DNA of 64,000 nucleotides from CADEDH01 sp965262175. GTDB taxonomy: Bacteria; Actinomycetota; Acidimicrobiia; Acidimicrobiales; SZUA-35. How positions within the stretch are numbered: the first letter of the stretch is position 1; each line of letters starts with the position of its first letter. Shown here in pieces: positions 33,832-41,376 of the stretch. The stretch covers positions 62,001 through 126,000 of the forward strand of contig CBDHES010000002.1 of assembly GCA_965262175.1 (NCBI GenBank), written 5' to 3'. The notes beneath the pieces are model-generated. The model was not told where the DNA came from, searched no databases, and saw only the letters and a list, made by a program, of their open reading frames with translations. Made by a program: the position numbers and the translations under genes.

Positions 33832-34835
33832 CCGTGAGGGGCCACGTCGACCAGCGTGAGTTCTCGGTGGCTGACGACCCGAGCGCATTGCTCGGGCTCG
33901 GGTTGGCCGCGCTCGGACGACCCGGCTACCTGACCCTCGGCCACGGAGCCGACCTGGCCGGTCGCAGCGATCCGGCCTCGCTGGAGGCCCACACCCACCG
34001 GATGCTCGACGAGGCCTGGGCCAACGGGGTCGGCTACCTCGACGCCGCCCGGTCCTACGGCCGGGCCGAGGCGTTCCTGGCCGGTTGGCTCGCCAAGCGG
34101 GGGTTCGCCGAGGACGCCCGGCGCCCGATCATCGCCTCGAAGTGGGGGTACCGCTACACGGCCGACTGGCAGGTCGATGCCGAGGTCCACGAGGTCAAGG
34201 AGCTCGACCGGGCCCAGCTCGATCGGCAGTTCGCCGAGAGTCGCGACCTGCTCGGCGACTACCTCGACGTCTACCAGATCCACTCCGCCACGATCTCCTC
34301 CGGGGTGCTGACCGATGGCCCAACGCTGGACCGGCTCCGGGAGCTGCGGGCGTCGGGCCTGACGATCGGGCTCACCGCGACCGGACCGGACCAGAGCGAG
34401 ACCATCCGCCAGGCGCTGGAGATCCCGGATGCCGAGGGCCGACCGCTGTTCGAGGTCGTGCAGGCGACCTGGAACGTACTGGAACCATCGGCCGGCCCGG
34501 CCCTGGCCGCTGCGGCGGCCAACGGTGCCATGGTGGTGGTGAAGGAGGCGTTGGCCAACGGGCGGCTGACCGGCCGCGACCCGTCGGTGGCCTTCGCCAC
34601 CGGACAGCACGTCGGCGACGTCCCGCTCGATCAGGCGGCGCTGGCCGCAGCGCTCACCCGGCCCTGGGCCACGGTCGTGCTGTCCGGGGCGGCCACGATC
34701 GACCAGCTGCGGTCGAACATCGGGGCGATGACCGAAGGAGCCCTCGCCGCCGGGTCGACGCTGGCTTCGGTCAACGCACTCGCCGAGGACCCGGGCCGGT
34801 ACTGGCAGACCCGGGCCGACCTGACCTGGACCTGA
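33828..34835 (+). CDS. Aldo/keto reductase
   Basis: This 335-residue NAD(P)H-dependent (alpha/beta)8-barrel reductase has the catalytic Asp in VGYLDAARSYGRAE with Tyr nearby (SYG), Lys in IIASKWGYRY and His in VYQIHSAT. Substrate is unknown. The TTG start forms TTGA with the MarR stop codon, arguing for translational coupling and a regulated operon. Length is normal. Alternative downstream starts exist, but homology begins near residue 20 (LLGLGLAALGRPGY). Confidence 0.85.
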   Translation: MTVRGHVDQREFSVADDPSALLGLGLAALGRPGYLTLGHGADLAGRSDPASLEAHTHRMLDEAWANGVGYLDAARSYGRAEAFLAGWLAKRGFAEDARRPIIASKWGYRYTADWQVDAEVHEVKELDRAQLDRQFAESRDLLGDYLDVYQIHSATISSGVLTDGPTLDRLRELRASGLTIGLTATGPDQSETIRQALEIPDAEGRPLFEVVQATWNVLEPSAGPALAAAAANGAMVVVKEALANGRLTGRDPSVAFATGQHVGDVPLDQAALAAALTRPWATVVLSGAATIDQLRSNIGAMTEGALAAGSTLASVNALAEDPGRYWQTRADLTWT

Positions 34836-34935
34836 TCCCCTGGGCTCCGAGCCGGGCCGCCCCGGAGCCCGGACGATCCCCGGCCGAGCGGCCCGGTCTG
34901 GACCGGATCCCGGTGCCCGGTGAGAAGATGAGCGG

Positions 34936-36234
34936 ATGAACTTCGAGACCGACCCCACCTTCCAGACCGAGCTGGACTGGATCGACTCCTTCGTCCGGAA
35001 CGAGATCGAACCGCTCGACTTCATCGTCCAGAACCCGTACGACCTGGCCGACCCGATCCGGGCCGAGGTGATTCCCCCGCTCCAGAAGATCGTCCAGGAG
35101 CGGCAGCTGTGGGCCTGTCACCTCGGTCCCGACCTCGGTGGGCCGGGCTACGGCCAGGTGAAGCTGGCGCTGATGAACGAGATCCTCGGTCGAGCCCGGT
35201 CGGCCCCGACCGTGTTCGGCACCCAGGCGCCCGACACCGGCAACAGCGAGATCCTGGCCCACTACGGCACCGAGGAGCAGAAGCAACGGTTCCTCCAACC
35301 GCTGCTCAGGAACGAGATCGTGTCGTGCTTCTCGATGACCGAGCCCCAGGGCGGGGCCGACCCTGCGGTGTTCACGACGACCGCCGTGCCCGACGGCGAC
35401 GAGTGGGTGATCAACGGCGAGAAGTGGTTCTCGTCCAACGCCCGGTACGCCTCGTTCCTGATCGTGATGGCGGTGACCGACCCCGAGAACGAGCTGGTGA
35501 AGAGCCAGTCGATGTTCCTCGTCCCGACCGACACGCCAGGGGTGGAGATCGTCCGCAACGTCGGTCTGGGCTACGAGTCCGAGCACGACGACCACGGATC
35601 CCACGCCTACCTCCGCTACAACGACGTCCGGGTGCCGGCCGAGAACCTCCTCGGTCCCCGGGGCGGCGGGTTCGAGGTGGCCCAGACCCGACTGGGTGGC
35701 GGCCGGATCCACCACGCCATGCGGACCTGCGGCCGGGTGCGGCGGATGTTCGACATGATGTGCGAACGGGCGCTGTCCCGGACGACCAAGGGCGAGCTGC
35801 TCAGCCAGAAGCAGCTGGTCCAGGAGATGATCGCCGACTCATGGATCGAGATGGAGATGTTCCGGCTCCTGGTGCTCCGGACGGCGTGGCGGATCGACGA
35901 GTACCAGGACTACCGGAAGGTCCGCAAGGACATCTCGGCGGTCAAGGCCGCGATGCCGGGCGTCTACCGGAACATCGCCGGCCGGGCGCTGCAGATCCAC
36001 GGTTCGTTGGGGGCGTCGTGGGAGATGCCCTTCGCCAAGGAGGTCATCGAGTCGTTCCACATGGGCCTCGCCGACGGTCCGACCGAGGTCCACAAGGTCC
36101 AGGTCGCCCGGCAGGTTCTCCGGGAGTACGCCCCGACCGACGACCTGTTCCCCACCGGGCACCTCCCCCGCCGCCGGGAGGCCGCAGAAGCCAAGTTCGC
36201 CGACGTGCTGGAGCGCCACCTCGAGGCGCTGTGA
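34936..36234 (+). CDS. Acyl-CoA dehydrogenase
   Basis: This 432-residue flavoprotein introduces the alpha-beta double bond into acyl-CoA. FAD-binding landmarks are CFSMTEPQGGADP near 133, WVINGEKWFSSNARYASFLIVM, and the C-terminal ALQIHGSLGASWEMPFAKE with DGPTEVHKVQVARQVL. The pattern resembles long-chain or branched-chain members used in fatty-acid or steroid degradation. Electron acceptor (ETF) genes are not in the window. The ATG follows a gap of 100 bp after the reductase gene and has a weak GAGA ribosome site. It converges on the nitroreductase gene. Confidence 0.93.
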   Translation: MNFETDPTFQTELDWIDSFVRNEIEPLDFIVQNPYDLADPIRAEVIPPLQKIVQERQLWACHLGPDLGGPGYGQVKLALMNEILGRARSAPTVFGTQAPDTGNSEILAHYGTEEQKQRFLQPLLRNEIVSCFSMTEPQGGADPAVFTTTAVPDGDEWVINGEKWFSSNARYASFLIVMAVTDPENELVKSQSMFLVPTDTPGVEIVRNVGLGYESEHDDHGSHAYLRYNDVRVPAENLLGPRGGGFEVAQTRLGGGRIHHAMRTCGRVRRMFDMMCERALSRTTKGELLSQKQLVQEMIADSWIEMEMFRLLVLRTAWRIDEYQDYRKVRKDISAVKAAMPGVYRNIAGRALQIHGSLGASWEMPFAKEVIESFHMGLADGPTEVHKVQVARQVLREYAPTDDLFPTGHLPRRREAAEAKFADVLERHLEAL

Positions 36235-36247
36235 GGAGCGCCCGGGG

Positions 36248-36925
36248 TCAGTCGCCCGACCGGTAGGAGGCGCCGAAGGTGTCGTCGAACGCCAGCTCTC
36301 CGATCGGCCGGCGGGTGATCGGTCCGTGGCCCCGGAGGACGGGATAGCCGATCGGCACCATGGCCGCCGTCGCCCACGGGTCGGGGATGTCGAGGGCCTC
36401 CTTGACCTGATCCTCCCGGAGGCAGTGGAGGGTGGTCAGGGTGCAGCCGAGGCCCTCGGCCACGCAGGCCAGCATGGCGTTCTGGACCGGCGGGTACACC
36501 GACCCGCCACCGACCAGGCTGATCCGGTCGAGCTTGGCGTCGGTAACCGCCATCGCCCGGAAGTCGGCGCAGAACATGAGGATCACCGGGGCCTCGGCGA
36601 GGTGCTCGGCCAGGTAGTTCCCGGCGACCAGGGTTCGCTCCCACCGGGCCTTCTCGGTCGCCTCCATCGACTCGATCCGCTTCCTGAACCCGACCGTGTA
36701 CCGCTCCCACTCGGGGCCGTAGATGTCGGCCAGCGCCTGCTTCCGTTCCGGGGAGCGAACGACGATGACCCGCCACGGCTGCTGGTTGCCGCCGGTCGGC
36801 GCCCAGCACGCCGCCTGGAGGACCCGGTCGAGGACGTCGTCGGGGATCGGGTCCGGCTTCAGCCGCCGCACCGCCCGCAGGGTGCTCATCGCCTCGTACA
36901 GCCCGACCGGGGACTCGCTCGTCAT
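36248..36925 (-). CDS. Nitroreductase family protein
   Basis: This 225-residue FMN-dependent oxidoreductase has the nitroreductase block LRAVRRLKPDPIPDDVLDRV, CWAPTGGNQQPWRVIVV (FMN-binding) and AMLACVAEGLGCTLTTL near 150. Members reduce nitroaromatics, quinones or flavins; the physiological substrate is not readable. TAGGGT ends six bases before the ATG and overlaps the TAG stop of the betaine-binding gene upstream. No Shine-Dalgarno sequence is present, so the gene is probably leaderless. Confidence 0.9.
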   Translation of the reverse strand: MTSESPVGLYEAMSTLRAVRRLKPDPIPDDVLDRVLQAACWAPTGGNQQPWRVIVVRSPERKQALADIYGPEWERYTVGFRKRIESMEATEKARWERTLVAGNYLAEHLAEAPVILMFCADFRAMAVTDAKLDRISLVGGGSVYPPVQNAMLACVAEGLGCTLTTLHCLREDQVKEALDIPDPWATAAMVPIGYPVLRGHGPITRRPIGELAFDDTFGASYRSGD

Positions 36926-36931
36926 CGGGCC

Positions 36932-36937
36932 ACCCTA
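36932..36937 (-). promoter_or_regulatory. Leaderless -10 element for the nitroreductase gene, overlapping a stop codon
   Basis: TAGGGT ends six bases before the ATG. Its TAG is the stop codon of the betaine-binding lipoprotein gene. Confidence 0.5.
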
Positions 36938-37960
36938 CTCATCGGCCGGCGGCGTCAGCCATGCCCGCCACACCTCCTCGTTGGCCGCCACCCACTCGGC
37001 GGCGGCGTCGGCGATCGACAACCCATCGATCTCGACTCGGGCCAGGAGCGCCGACTGGTCGGCGGTCGACAGGGTGAATGCCGAAAGGAAGGCGTGGACA
37101 TCGGGGGCCTTGGCCTCCAGGCGGGGCGACGCCGCCTTGAAGAGCTCGTCCTCCGGGTAGTCGCAGTCGACACCGGCCCCTCCGGCGGCCGCCGCCTCCC
37201 GGCAGGCATCGGTGACCGGTGGCAGCATCACGTTGACCAGGTCGTAGGCCGCGACGGCGGCGGTCGGAGCCCACCAGTACAGCAGGATCGCCTCCCCGGC
37301 CTCGGCCGAGCGGGCCAGCTCGGCCATCGTCTCGCCCTCGCTGCCGGAGAAGACGACCTGGAGGGGGAGGCCGAGGTTGGCCACGATCTCGGCGTCGAAC
37401 TGCCGGTAGTCCTCGCTGGTGCCGAGCAGCCGACCGTCGGGCTCGGTCTCCGGTGTGGCGAACACCGAGGCGGTGGCCGGATCGCGGAGGCCCTCCCAGG
37501 TGGCGACGGCCGGGTACTGGTCGAGCACGTAGCGGGGGACGTACCACCCGAGCTTGCCCACCGGGCCCAGCGGACCCAGCTCGACCACCTCGCCCCGATC
37601 GAAGTAGAGGCGGTCCCGGTCGGTGAGATCCGACGGCCAGACCTCCAGGGCGGCATCGAGCGACCCGTCGGCCAGCCCGTCATAGATCGCGGTGGTGTCG
37701 TCGAGGCGGACGGCCTGGACCGGGTAGCCGAGTTGCCGCTCGATCAGCGCCTCGGCGACGGCGACGTTGAGCGCCGACGCCGTCCAGTTGCTGACGACCA
37801 GGTTGATCGGCGGCTTGGCCTCGAACGCCGTCGCCGGCAGCGTCCCGTCGCCTGCGGTCGCATCGTCCTCGCTCGACGTGCACGAAGCTGCGGCCAGTAG
37901 CGTCGCCACCAACATGGTGAGCAGCGGCCCGGTTCGGGGCCGGGGGGTCCAACGGTGCAC
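36935..37960 (-). CDS. Glycine betaine/choline-type ABC transporter substrate-binding lipoprotein (OpuAC-like)
   Basis: This 341-residue exported lipoprotein has a signal with lipobox LLAAASC near residue 26. The mature part starts INLVVSNWTASALNVAVAEALIERQLGYPVQ, a hallmark of the OpuAC/ProX fold, and has aromatic-rich sequence (LYWWAPTAAVAAYD) where such proteins cage a quaternary ammonium. AAGGAGG seven bases before the GTG sets the start. No permease or ATPase gene is adjacent, so it is an orphan receptor here and may serve a distant transporter. Choline, betaine or carnitine could be the ligand. Confidence 0.85.
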   Translation of the reverse strand: MHRWTPRPRTGPLLTMLVATLLAAASCTSSEDDATAGDGTLPATAFEAKPPINLVVSNWTASALNVAVAEALIERQLGYPVQAVRLDDTTAIYDGLADGSLDAALEVWPSDLTDRDRLYFDRGEVVELGPLGPVGKLGWYVPRYVLDQYPAVATWEGLRDPATASVFATPETEPDGRLLGTSEDYRQFDAEIVANLGLPLQVVFSGSEGETMAELARSAEAGEAILLYWWAPTAAVAAYDLVNVMLPPVTDACREAAAAGGAGVDCDYPEDELFKAASPRLEAKAPDVHAFLSAFTLSTADQSALLARVEIDGLSIADAAAEWVAANEEVWRAWLTPPADE

Positions 37961-38066
37961 CTCACGTCCTCCTTGACCACGGCCGGCCGGGGGTCCTGCC
38001 CTCGGCCGATCCGGCCGGCGGCCGATCGCCCAGCCACCGGGTCGCCGGCCCACGGTACCGGCTCCC

Positions 38067-38094
38067 GTCCGCCGTCGGCTGTCCGCCGTCGGCT
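38067..38094. repeat. 14-bp tandem duplication in the 37961-38172 intergenic region
   Basis: GTCCGCCGTCGGCT occurs twice in direct tandem, with a partial third copy. The 212-bp divergent region between the betaine-binding and SDR genes otherwise shows only a GGAGGAG ribosome site for the SDR gene. Confidence 0.6.
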
Positions 38095-38172
38095 GTCGGG
38101 TGTCCGAGCCATGAGCCATGATGGGCAGCCGGCCGTCAGGTCGGTCGGGAGCGCTCGTGGGAGGAGTCCGAC

Positions 38173-38904
38173 ATGGCGAGGTTGGCCGGCAAGGTAGCGG
38201 TGATCACCGGTGGAGCCCGGGGTCAGGGAGCGGCCGAGGGTCGCCTGTTCCGAACGGAGGGGGCCGAGGTCTACCTGACCGACGTCCTCACCGACGAAGG
38301 CAAGGAGGTGGCATCGGAGATCGGGGCCACCTTCTATGAGCACGACGTGACCGACACCGACCGGTGGACCGAGGTGATCGAGCAGGTCATGGCGGCCCAC
38401 GGTCGCATCGACGTGCTGGTCAACAACGCCGGCATCTTCCGCATCGCCGGCCTCCAGGAGACCGACCGGGAGTTGTGGGACCGGATCATCGCCATCAACC
38501 AGACCGGCGTGTTCCTCGGGATGCAGGCCGTCGCTCCCCACATGGTCGCCGCCGGCGGTGGCTCGATCATCAACATCTCCTCGATCGCCGGGCTCCGAGG
38601 TGCCGGCGTGGCCTTCGCCTACGGTGCCAGCAAGTGGGCGGTCCGGGGCATGACCCGGGGCGCGGCCCAGGAGCTGGCCCCCCACCGGGTCCGGGTCAAC
38701 TCGATCCATCCCGGGATCATCGACACGGCGATGGCCGAGGAGTTCGATCGGGCCGGCGTGCGAGATCTCGTCGTCGGTCAGATCCCGATGGGGTTCCCGG
38801 CCGGAGCCGACGATGTCGCCTCGCTGGCACTCTTCCTGGCGTCGGACGAGAGCTCGTACTGCACCGGTTCGGAGTTCATCGTCGACGGCGGCTACACCGC
38901 GTAG
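38173..38904 (+). CDS. Short-chain dehydrogenase/reductase
   Basis: This 243-residue classical SDR has the NAD-binding GGARGQG near 13, NNAGIF, catalytic Ser in INISSIAG and Tyr/Lys in FAYGASKWAVRG. Asp after the second strand (VYLTDVLTDE) indicates NAD preference. It resembles 3-alpha/20-beta-hydroxysteroid dehydrogenases (GGARGQGAAEGRLFRTEGAE), suggesting sterol or cyclic alcohol substrates; that is by resemblance only. GGAGGAG precedes the ATG. It ends 45 bp before the nitrile hydratase operon and may be co-transcribed. Confidence 0.9.
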   Translation: MARLAGKVAVITGGARGQGAAEGRLFRTEGAEVYLTDVLTDEGKEVASEIGATFYEHDVTDTDRWTEVIEQVMAAHGRIDVLVNNAGIFRIAGLQETDRELWDRIIAINQTGVFLGMQAVAPHMVAAGGGSIINISSIAGLRGAGVAFAYGASKWAVRGMTRGAAQELAPHRVRVNSIHPGIIDTAMAEEFDRAGVRDLVVGQIPMGFPAGADDVASLALFLASDESSYCTGSEFIVDGGYTA

Positions 38905-38949
38905 CGAGACAGGTTGCAACCGGCGCCGCTCCGCTGAAAGCTGGTCTCG
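38905..38949 (+). promoter_or_regulatory. Palindromic leader before the nitrile hydratase operon
   Basis: The 45-bp gap contains the perfect palindrome GGTTGCAACC (38912-38921) enclosed by CGAGAC and GTCTCG arms (38905-38910 and 38944-38949), the latter touching the nthB ATG. No clear ribosome site is present. An operator or RNA structure controlling nthB is possible. Confidence 0.4.
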
Positions 38950-39627
38950 ATGGATGGCATTCACGACATGGGAGGGGTCGAGGGCTACGGGCCGGTTCCC
39001 TTCGTCCCCGATGAGCCGATCGCCGTCGGCCGGCGATGGGAGGCGTTCGCCGGCGCAGCCTTGTTCGCCCTGATCCGATCCCGCGCGACCAACATCGACG
39101 CCCACCGCCACCGGATCGAGCGGCTCGATCCCACCCAGTACCTTCCCATCACCTACTGGGGCCGGTGGCTGGCGGCGATCGAATCGGCCATGGTCGACCA
39201 GGGCGTCGCCGACCAGGCGACCATCGACGGGGCGATCCGCCGGCTCGGGAGCGACCCGGCCGACGCCGCTCCCCCACCCCGGATGACCCCTCCGGTGGCG
39301 CTGGAGAGTAGGGACAACGAGCCGACGTTCATGCGAGCGGTCGACGCCGAGCCTCGGTGGGCCGTCGGCGATCGGGTCCGGGCGCTCGACCACCCGCCCC
39401 ACCCGGGCCACCATCGGCTTCCCCGCTACTGCCGGGGCCGGGTCGGGACGATCACCCGGTCGTACCCGGCGTTCACCCTCCCCGACGCGGTGGCCCATGG
39501 CCGGGGGGAACATCCGACGTACCTCTACGCCGTCGGCTTCGACGCCCGCGACCTGTGGGGGCCGGACGCCGATCCGGCCCAGACCTGTCATCTGGATCTG
39601 TTCGAGACCTACCTGGAACCGGCCTGA
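38950..39627 (+). CDS. nthB: Nitrile hydratase subunit beta
   Basis: This 225-residue beta subunit partners the metal-bearing alpha subunit in converting nitriles to amides. It starts MDGIHDMGGVEGYGPV, the NHase beta signature, has YWGRWLAAIESAMVDQGV (helical region) and ends with the SH3-like barrel: WAVGDRVRALDHPPHPGHHRLPRYCRGRVGTI, written here in two parts as WAVGDRVRAL and PRYCRGRVGTI. Length matches the family. The gene order beta-alpha-activator is that of the cobalt-type enzymes of Rhodococcus. No nitrile transporter or dedicated amidase is adjacent. Confidence 0.93.
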   Translation: MDGIHDMGGVEGYGPVPFVPDEPIAVGRRWEAFAGAALFALIRSRATNIDAHRHRIERLDPTQYLPITYWGRWLAAIESAMVDQGVADQATIDGAIRRLGSDPADAAPPPRMTPPVALESRDNEPTFMRAVDAEPRWAVGDRVRALDHPPHPGHHRLPRYCRGRVGTITRSYPAFTLPDAVAHGRGEHPTYLYAVGFDARDLWGPDADPAQTCHLDLFETYLEPA

Positions 39628-39659
39628 TCGGCCGATCCCACCACCCCGAGGAACCCGAC

Positions 39660-40289
39660 ATGGCCCACGATCACGACCACCCGCACACCCACGACCACGA
39701 CCTCGACGAGCGGGCCCAGGGCCAGGCGCTGCGGGCCGAAGCGCTCGAGACGGTCCTGGTCGACGCCGGGGTCATGACCGACACCGAGGTCGACGACTTC
39801 ATCGAACGATGGAACCACCGGATCGGTCCGATGATCGGCGCCCGGGTGGTGGCCCGGGCCTGGCTCGACCCGGACTTCAAGGCCCGGCTGCTGACCGACG
39901 CCACCGCGGCCGTCACCGAGGTCGGGATCAACCCGGGTCGGCTGGAACGCTTGGAGGTCGTCGTCAACGAGCCCGGCGTCCACAACGTCGTGTGCTGCAC
40001 GCTGTGCTCGTGCTATCCGTGGACGATCCTCGGCCTTCCGCCGGGGTGGTACAAGTCGCCCGAGTACCGCTCCCGGATCGTCCGAGAGCCTCGCCAGGTC
40101 CTGGCCGAGATGGGCCTCGAACTCGACGCCGAGGTGGAGATCAAGGTCTGGGACTCGAGCGCCGAGGTCCGCTACCTGGTGATCCCCGAGCGGCCGGACG
40201 GCACCGACGGCCTGTCGGAAGAGGAGCTCGTCCCCCTGGTGTCGCGCGACGCCATGATCGGCGTGGCGACCGCCGAGCCGCCGGAGTGA
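39660..40289 (+). CDS. nthA: Nitrile hydratase subunit alpha, cobalt type
   Basis: This 209-residue alpha subunit has the metal-claw VCCTLCSCYPW (C113-T-L-C116-S-C118). Thr at the second position is the cobalt-type signature, where iron enzymes have Ser. Two of the Cys are expected to be oxidised to sulfinic and sulfenic acids. The N-terminus is unusually His/Asp-rich (HDHDHPHTHDHD), possibly helping metal loading. GAGGAA lies about seven bases before the ATG. Its stop codon overlaps the GTG of the activator gene, so translation is coupled. Confidence 0.94.
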   Translation: MAHDHDHPHTHDHDLDERAQGQALRAEALETVLVDAGVMTDTEVDDFIERWNHRIGPMIGARVVARAWLDPDFKARLLTDATAAVTEVGINPGRLERLEVVVNEPGVHNVVCCTLCSCYPWTILGLPPGWYKSPEYRSRIVREPRQVLAEMGLELDAEVEIKVWDSSAEVRYLVIPERPDGTDGLSEEELVPLVSRDAMIGVATAEPPE

Positions 40290-40645
40290 CCGGCGCCGCC
40301 CCGGACCGGCCCGACGCCGGCGACCGGCTCCTCGACGAGGACGGCCCGGCCGCCCCGCCGAGAGCCAACGGGGAGCTGGTGTTCACCGCTCCCTGGCAGT
40401 CCCGGCTGTTCGGGACCACGATGCGGCTCCGGGAGAAGGAGCTCATCGACTGGGAGGAGTTCCGCCGAGGCCTGATCGGCGAGATCGCCGACCACACCGC
40501 CCAACTGGAGGACCCCGACGACTACGACTACTGGGGATGCTGGCAGCGGGCGCTGGAGGTGGTCCTCGACGCTCGACGGGTGGTGACCGCCGACCAGCTC
40601 GACGCGGTGGTCACGACCCTGGCCAACCGGCCGCCCGACCACTGA
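40286..40645 (+). CDS. Nitrile hydratase accessory/activator protein
   Basis: This 119-residue protein resembles the NHase activator (NhlE/P14K-like), which carries the cobalt-loaded alpha subunit and swaps it into the alpha-beta complex. Matching features are FTAPWQSRLFGTTMRLREK and IDWEEFRRGLIGEIADH, both also found at the start of beta-subunit-like folds, and WQRALEVVLDARRVV near the end. GTGA overlap with nthA supports the operon. Position after alpha is the standard activator place. Confidence 0.88.
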   Translation: MTGAAPDRPDAGDRLLDEDGPAAPPRANGELVFTAPWQSRLFGTTMRLREKELIDWEEFRRGLIGEIADHTAQLEDPDDYDYWGCWQRALEVVLDARRVVTADQLDAVVTTLANRPPDH

Positions 40646-40703
40646 GCACGGCCCCGGCCACGGCGGCCGGCACCCCCGGGCGCCGCTCCGTCCGACCGGA
40701 CAG

Positions 40704-40709
40704 TAGGGT
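40704..40709 (+). promoter_or_regulatory. Leaderless -10 element for the ECF sigma factor gene
   Basis: TAGGGT ends seven bases before the ATG; no Shine-Dalgarno sequence is present. Confidence 0.5.
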
Positions 40710-40716
40710 TGCTGGC

Positions 40717-41376
40717 ATGGCCGACGGCGGGCGGGCGGGGACCGACACGATCGAGCAGGTCGCCACGGGGGCGCTTGCCGCCTCGTCGGTGACCCGGTGG
40801 TTCGCCACCGCCAGCCCCACCGAGCAGACGGCGATGCTCAACGGGCTCGCCCGGAGGGCGGCCGAGTCGGCCCCCTGCCTCGATGCGCTGCTCCGCCTCA
40901 TCGACGACCATCACCTCGACCGGCCGGCAATCCGTCGAGTCCTGGTCGACAACGACGAAGCGGACGACGCCCACCAGGACGTGCTGATCGCCGTGGCCCA
41001 GTCGATCGCTCGATTCCGGGGCGACGCGGCGTTCCGGACCTGGCTCCACTCGGTGGCCCGGAACGTGGCGGTCAACCGACTCCGGAGGCGACGGGAGACC
41101 ACCACCATCGACGACGCGACGGCGATCGAGTCCGGAGCGGCCCGCCTGAGCTCGCTGATCGCCTCCCGCTCCGACCTCGTCGAAGCGGTCCGCTGCCTCC
41201 CCGAGCCCTATCGAGAGGCGGTGGTGCTGCGGGACATCGAACAACGGACCTATCGGGAGATCGCGGCCGCCACCGACGCCGAGATCAACACCGTCAAGTC
41301 CCGCATCTCCCGGGGGCGGGCTCTGGTGGCGGCGATGATGAGCGAGCGGTTGGTCGACGTCGAGGTCGATGGCTGA
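40717..41376 (+). CDS. ECF-type RNA polymerase sigma factor
   Basis: This 219-residue sigma-70 family protein has region 2 at about 80-125 (DEADDAHQDVLIAVAQSIARF, then AFRTWLHSVARNVAVNRLRRR) and region 4 at about 150-205 (LPEPYREAVVLRDIEQRTYREIA, then TVKSRISRGRALV). No anti-sigma gene follows. Instead its last eight bases overlap a Ser/Thr kinase gene. Some ECF groups are activated by phosphorylation rather than by an anti-sigma factor, so the kinase is a good candidate activator; that is inference. An N-terminal stretch of about 60 residues precedes region 2. Confidence 0.9.
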   Translation: MADGGRAGTDTIEQVATGALAASSVTRWFATASPTEQTAMLNGLARRAAESAPCLDALLRLIDDHHLDRPAIRRVLVDNDEADDAHQDVLIAVAQSIARFRGDAAFRTWLHSVARNVAVNRLRRRRETTTIDDATAIESGAARLSSLIASRSDLVEAVRCLPEPYREAVVLRDIEQRTYREIAAATDAEINTVKSRISRGRALVAAMMSERLVDVEVDG

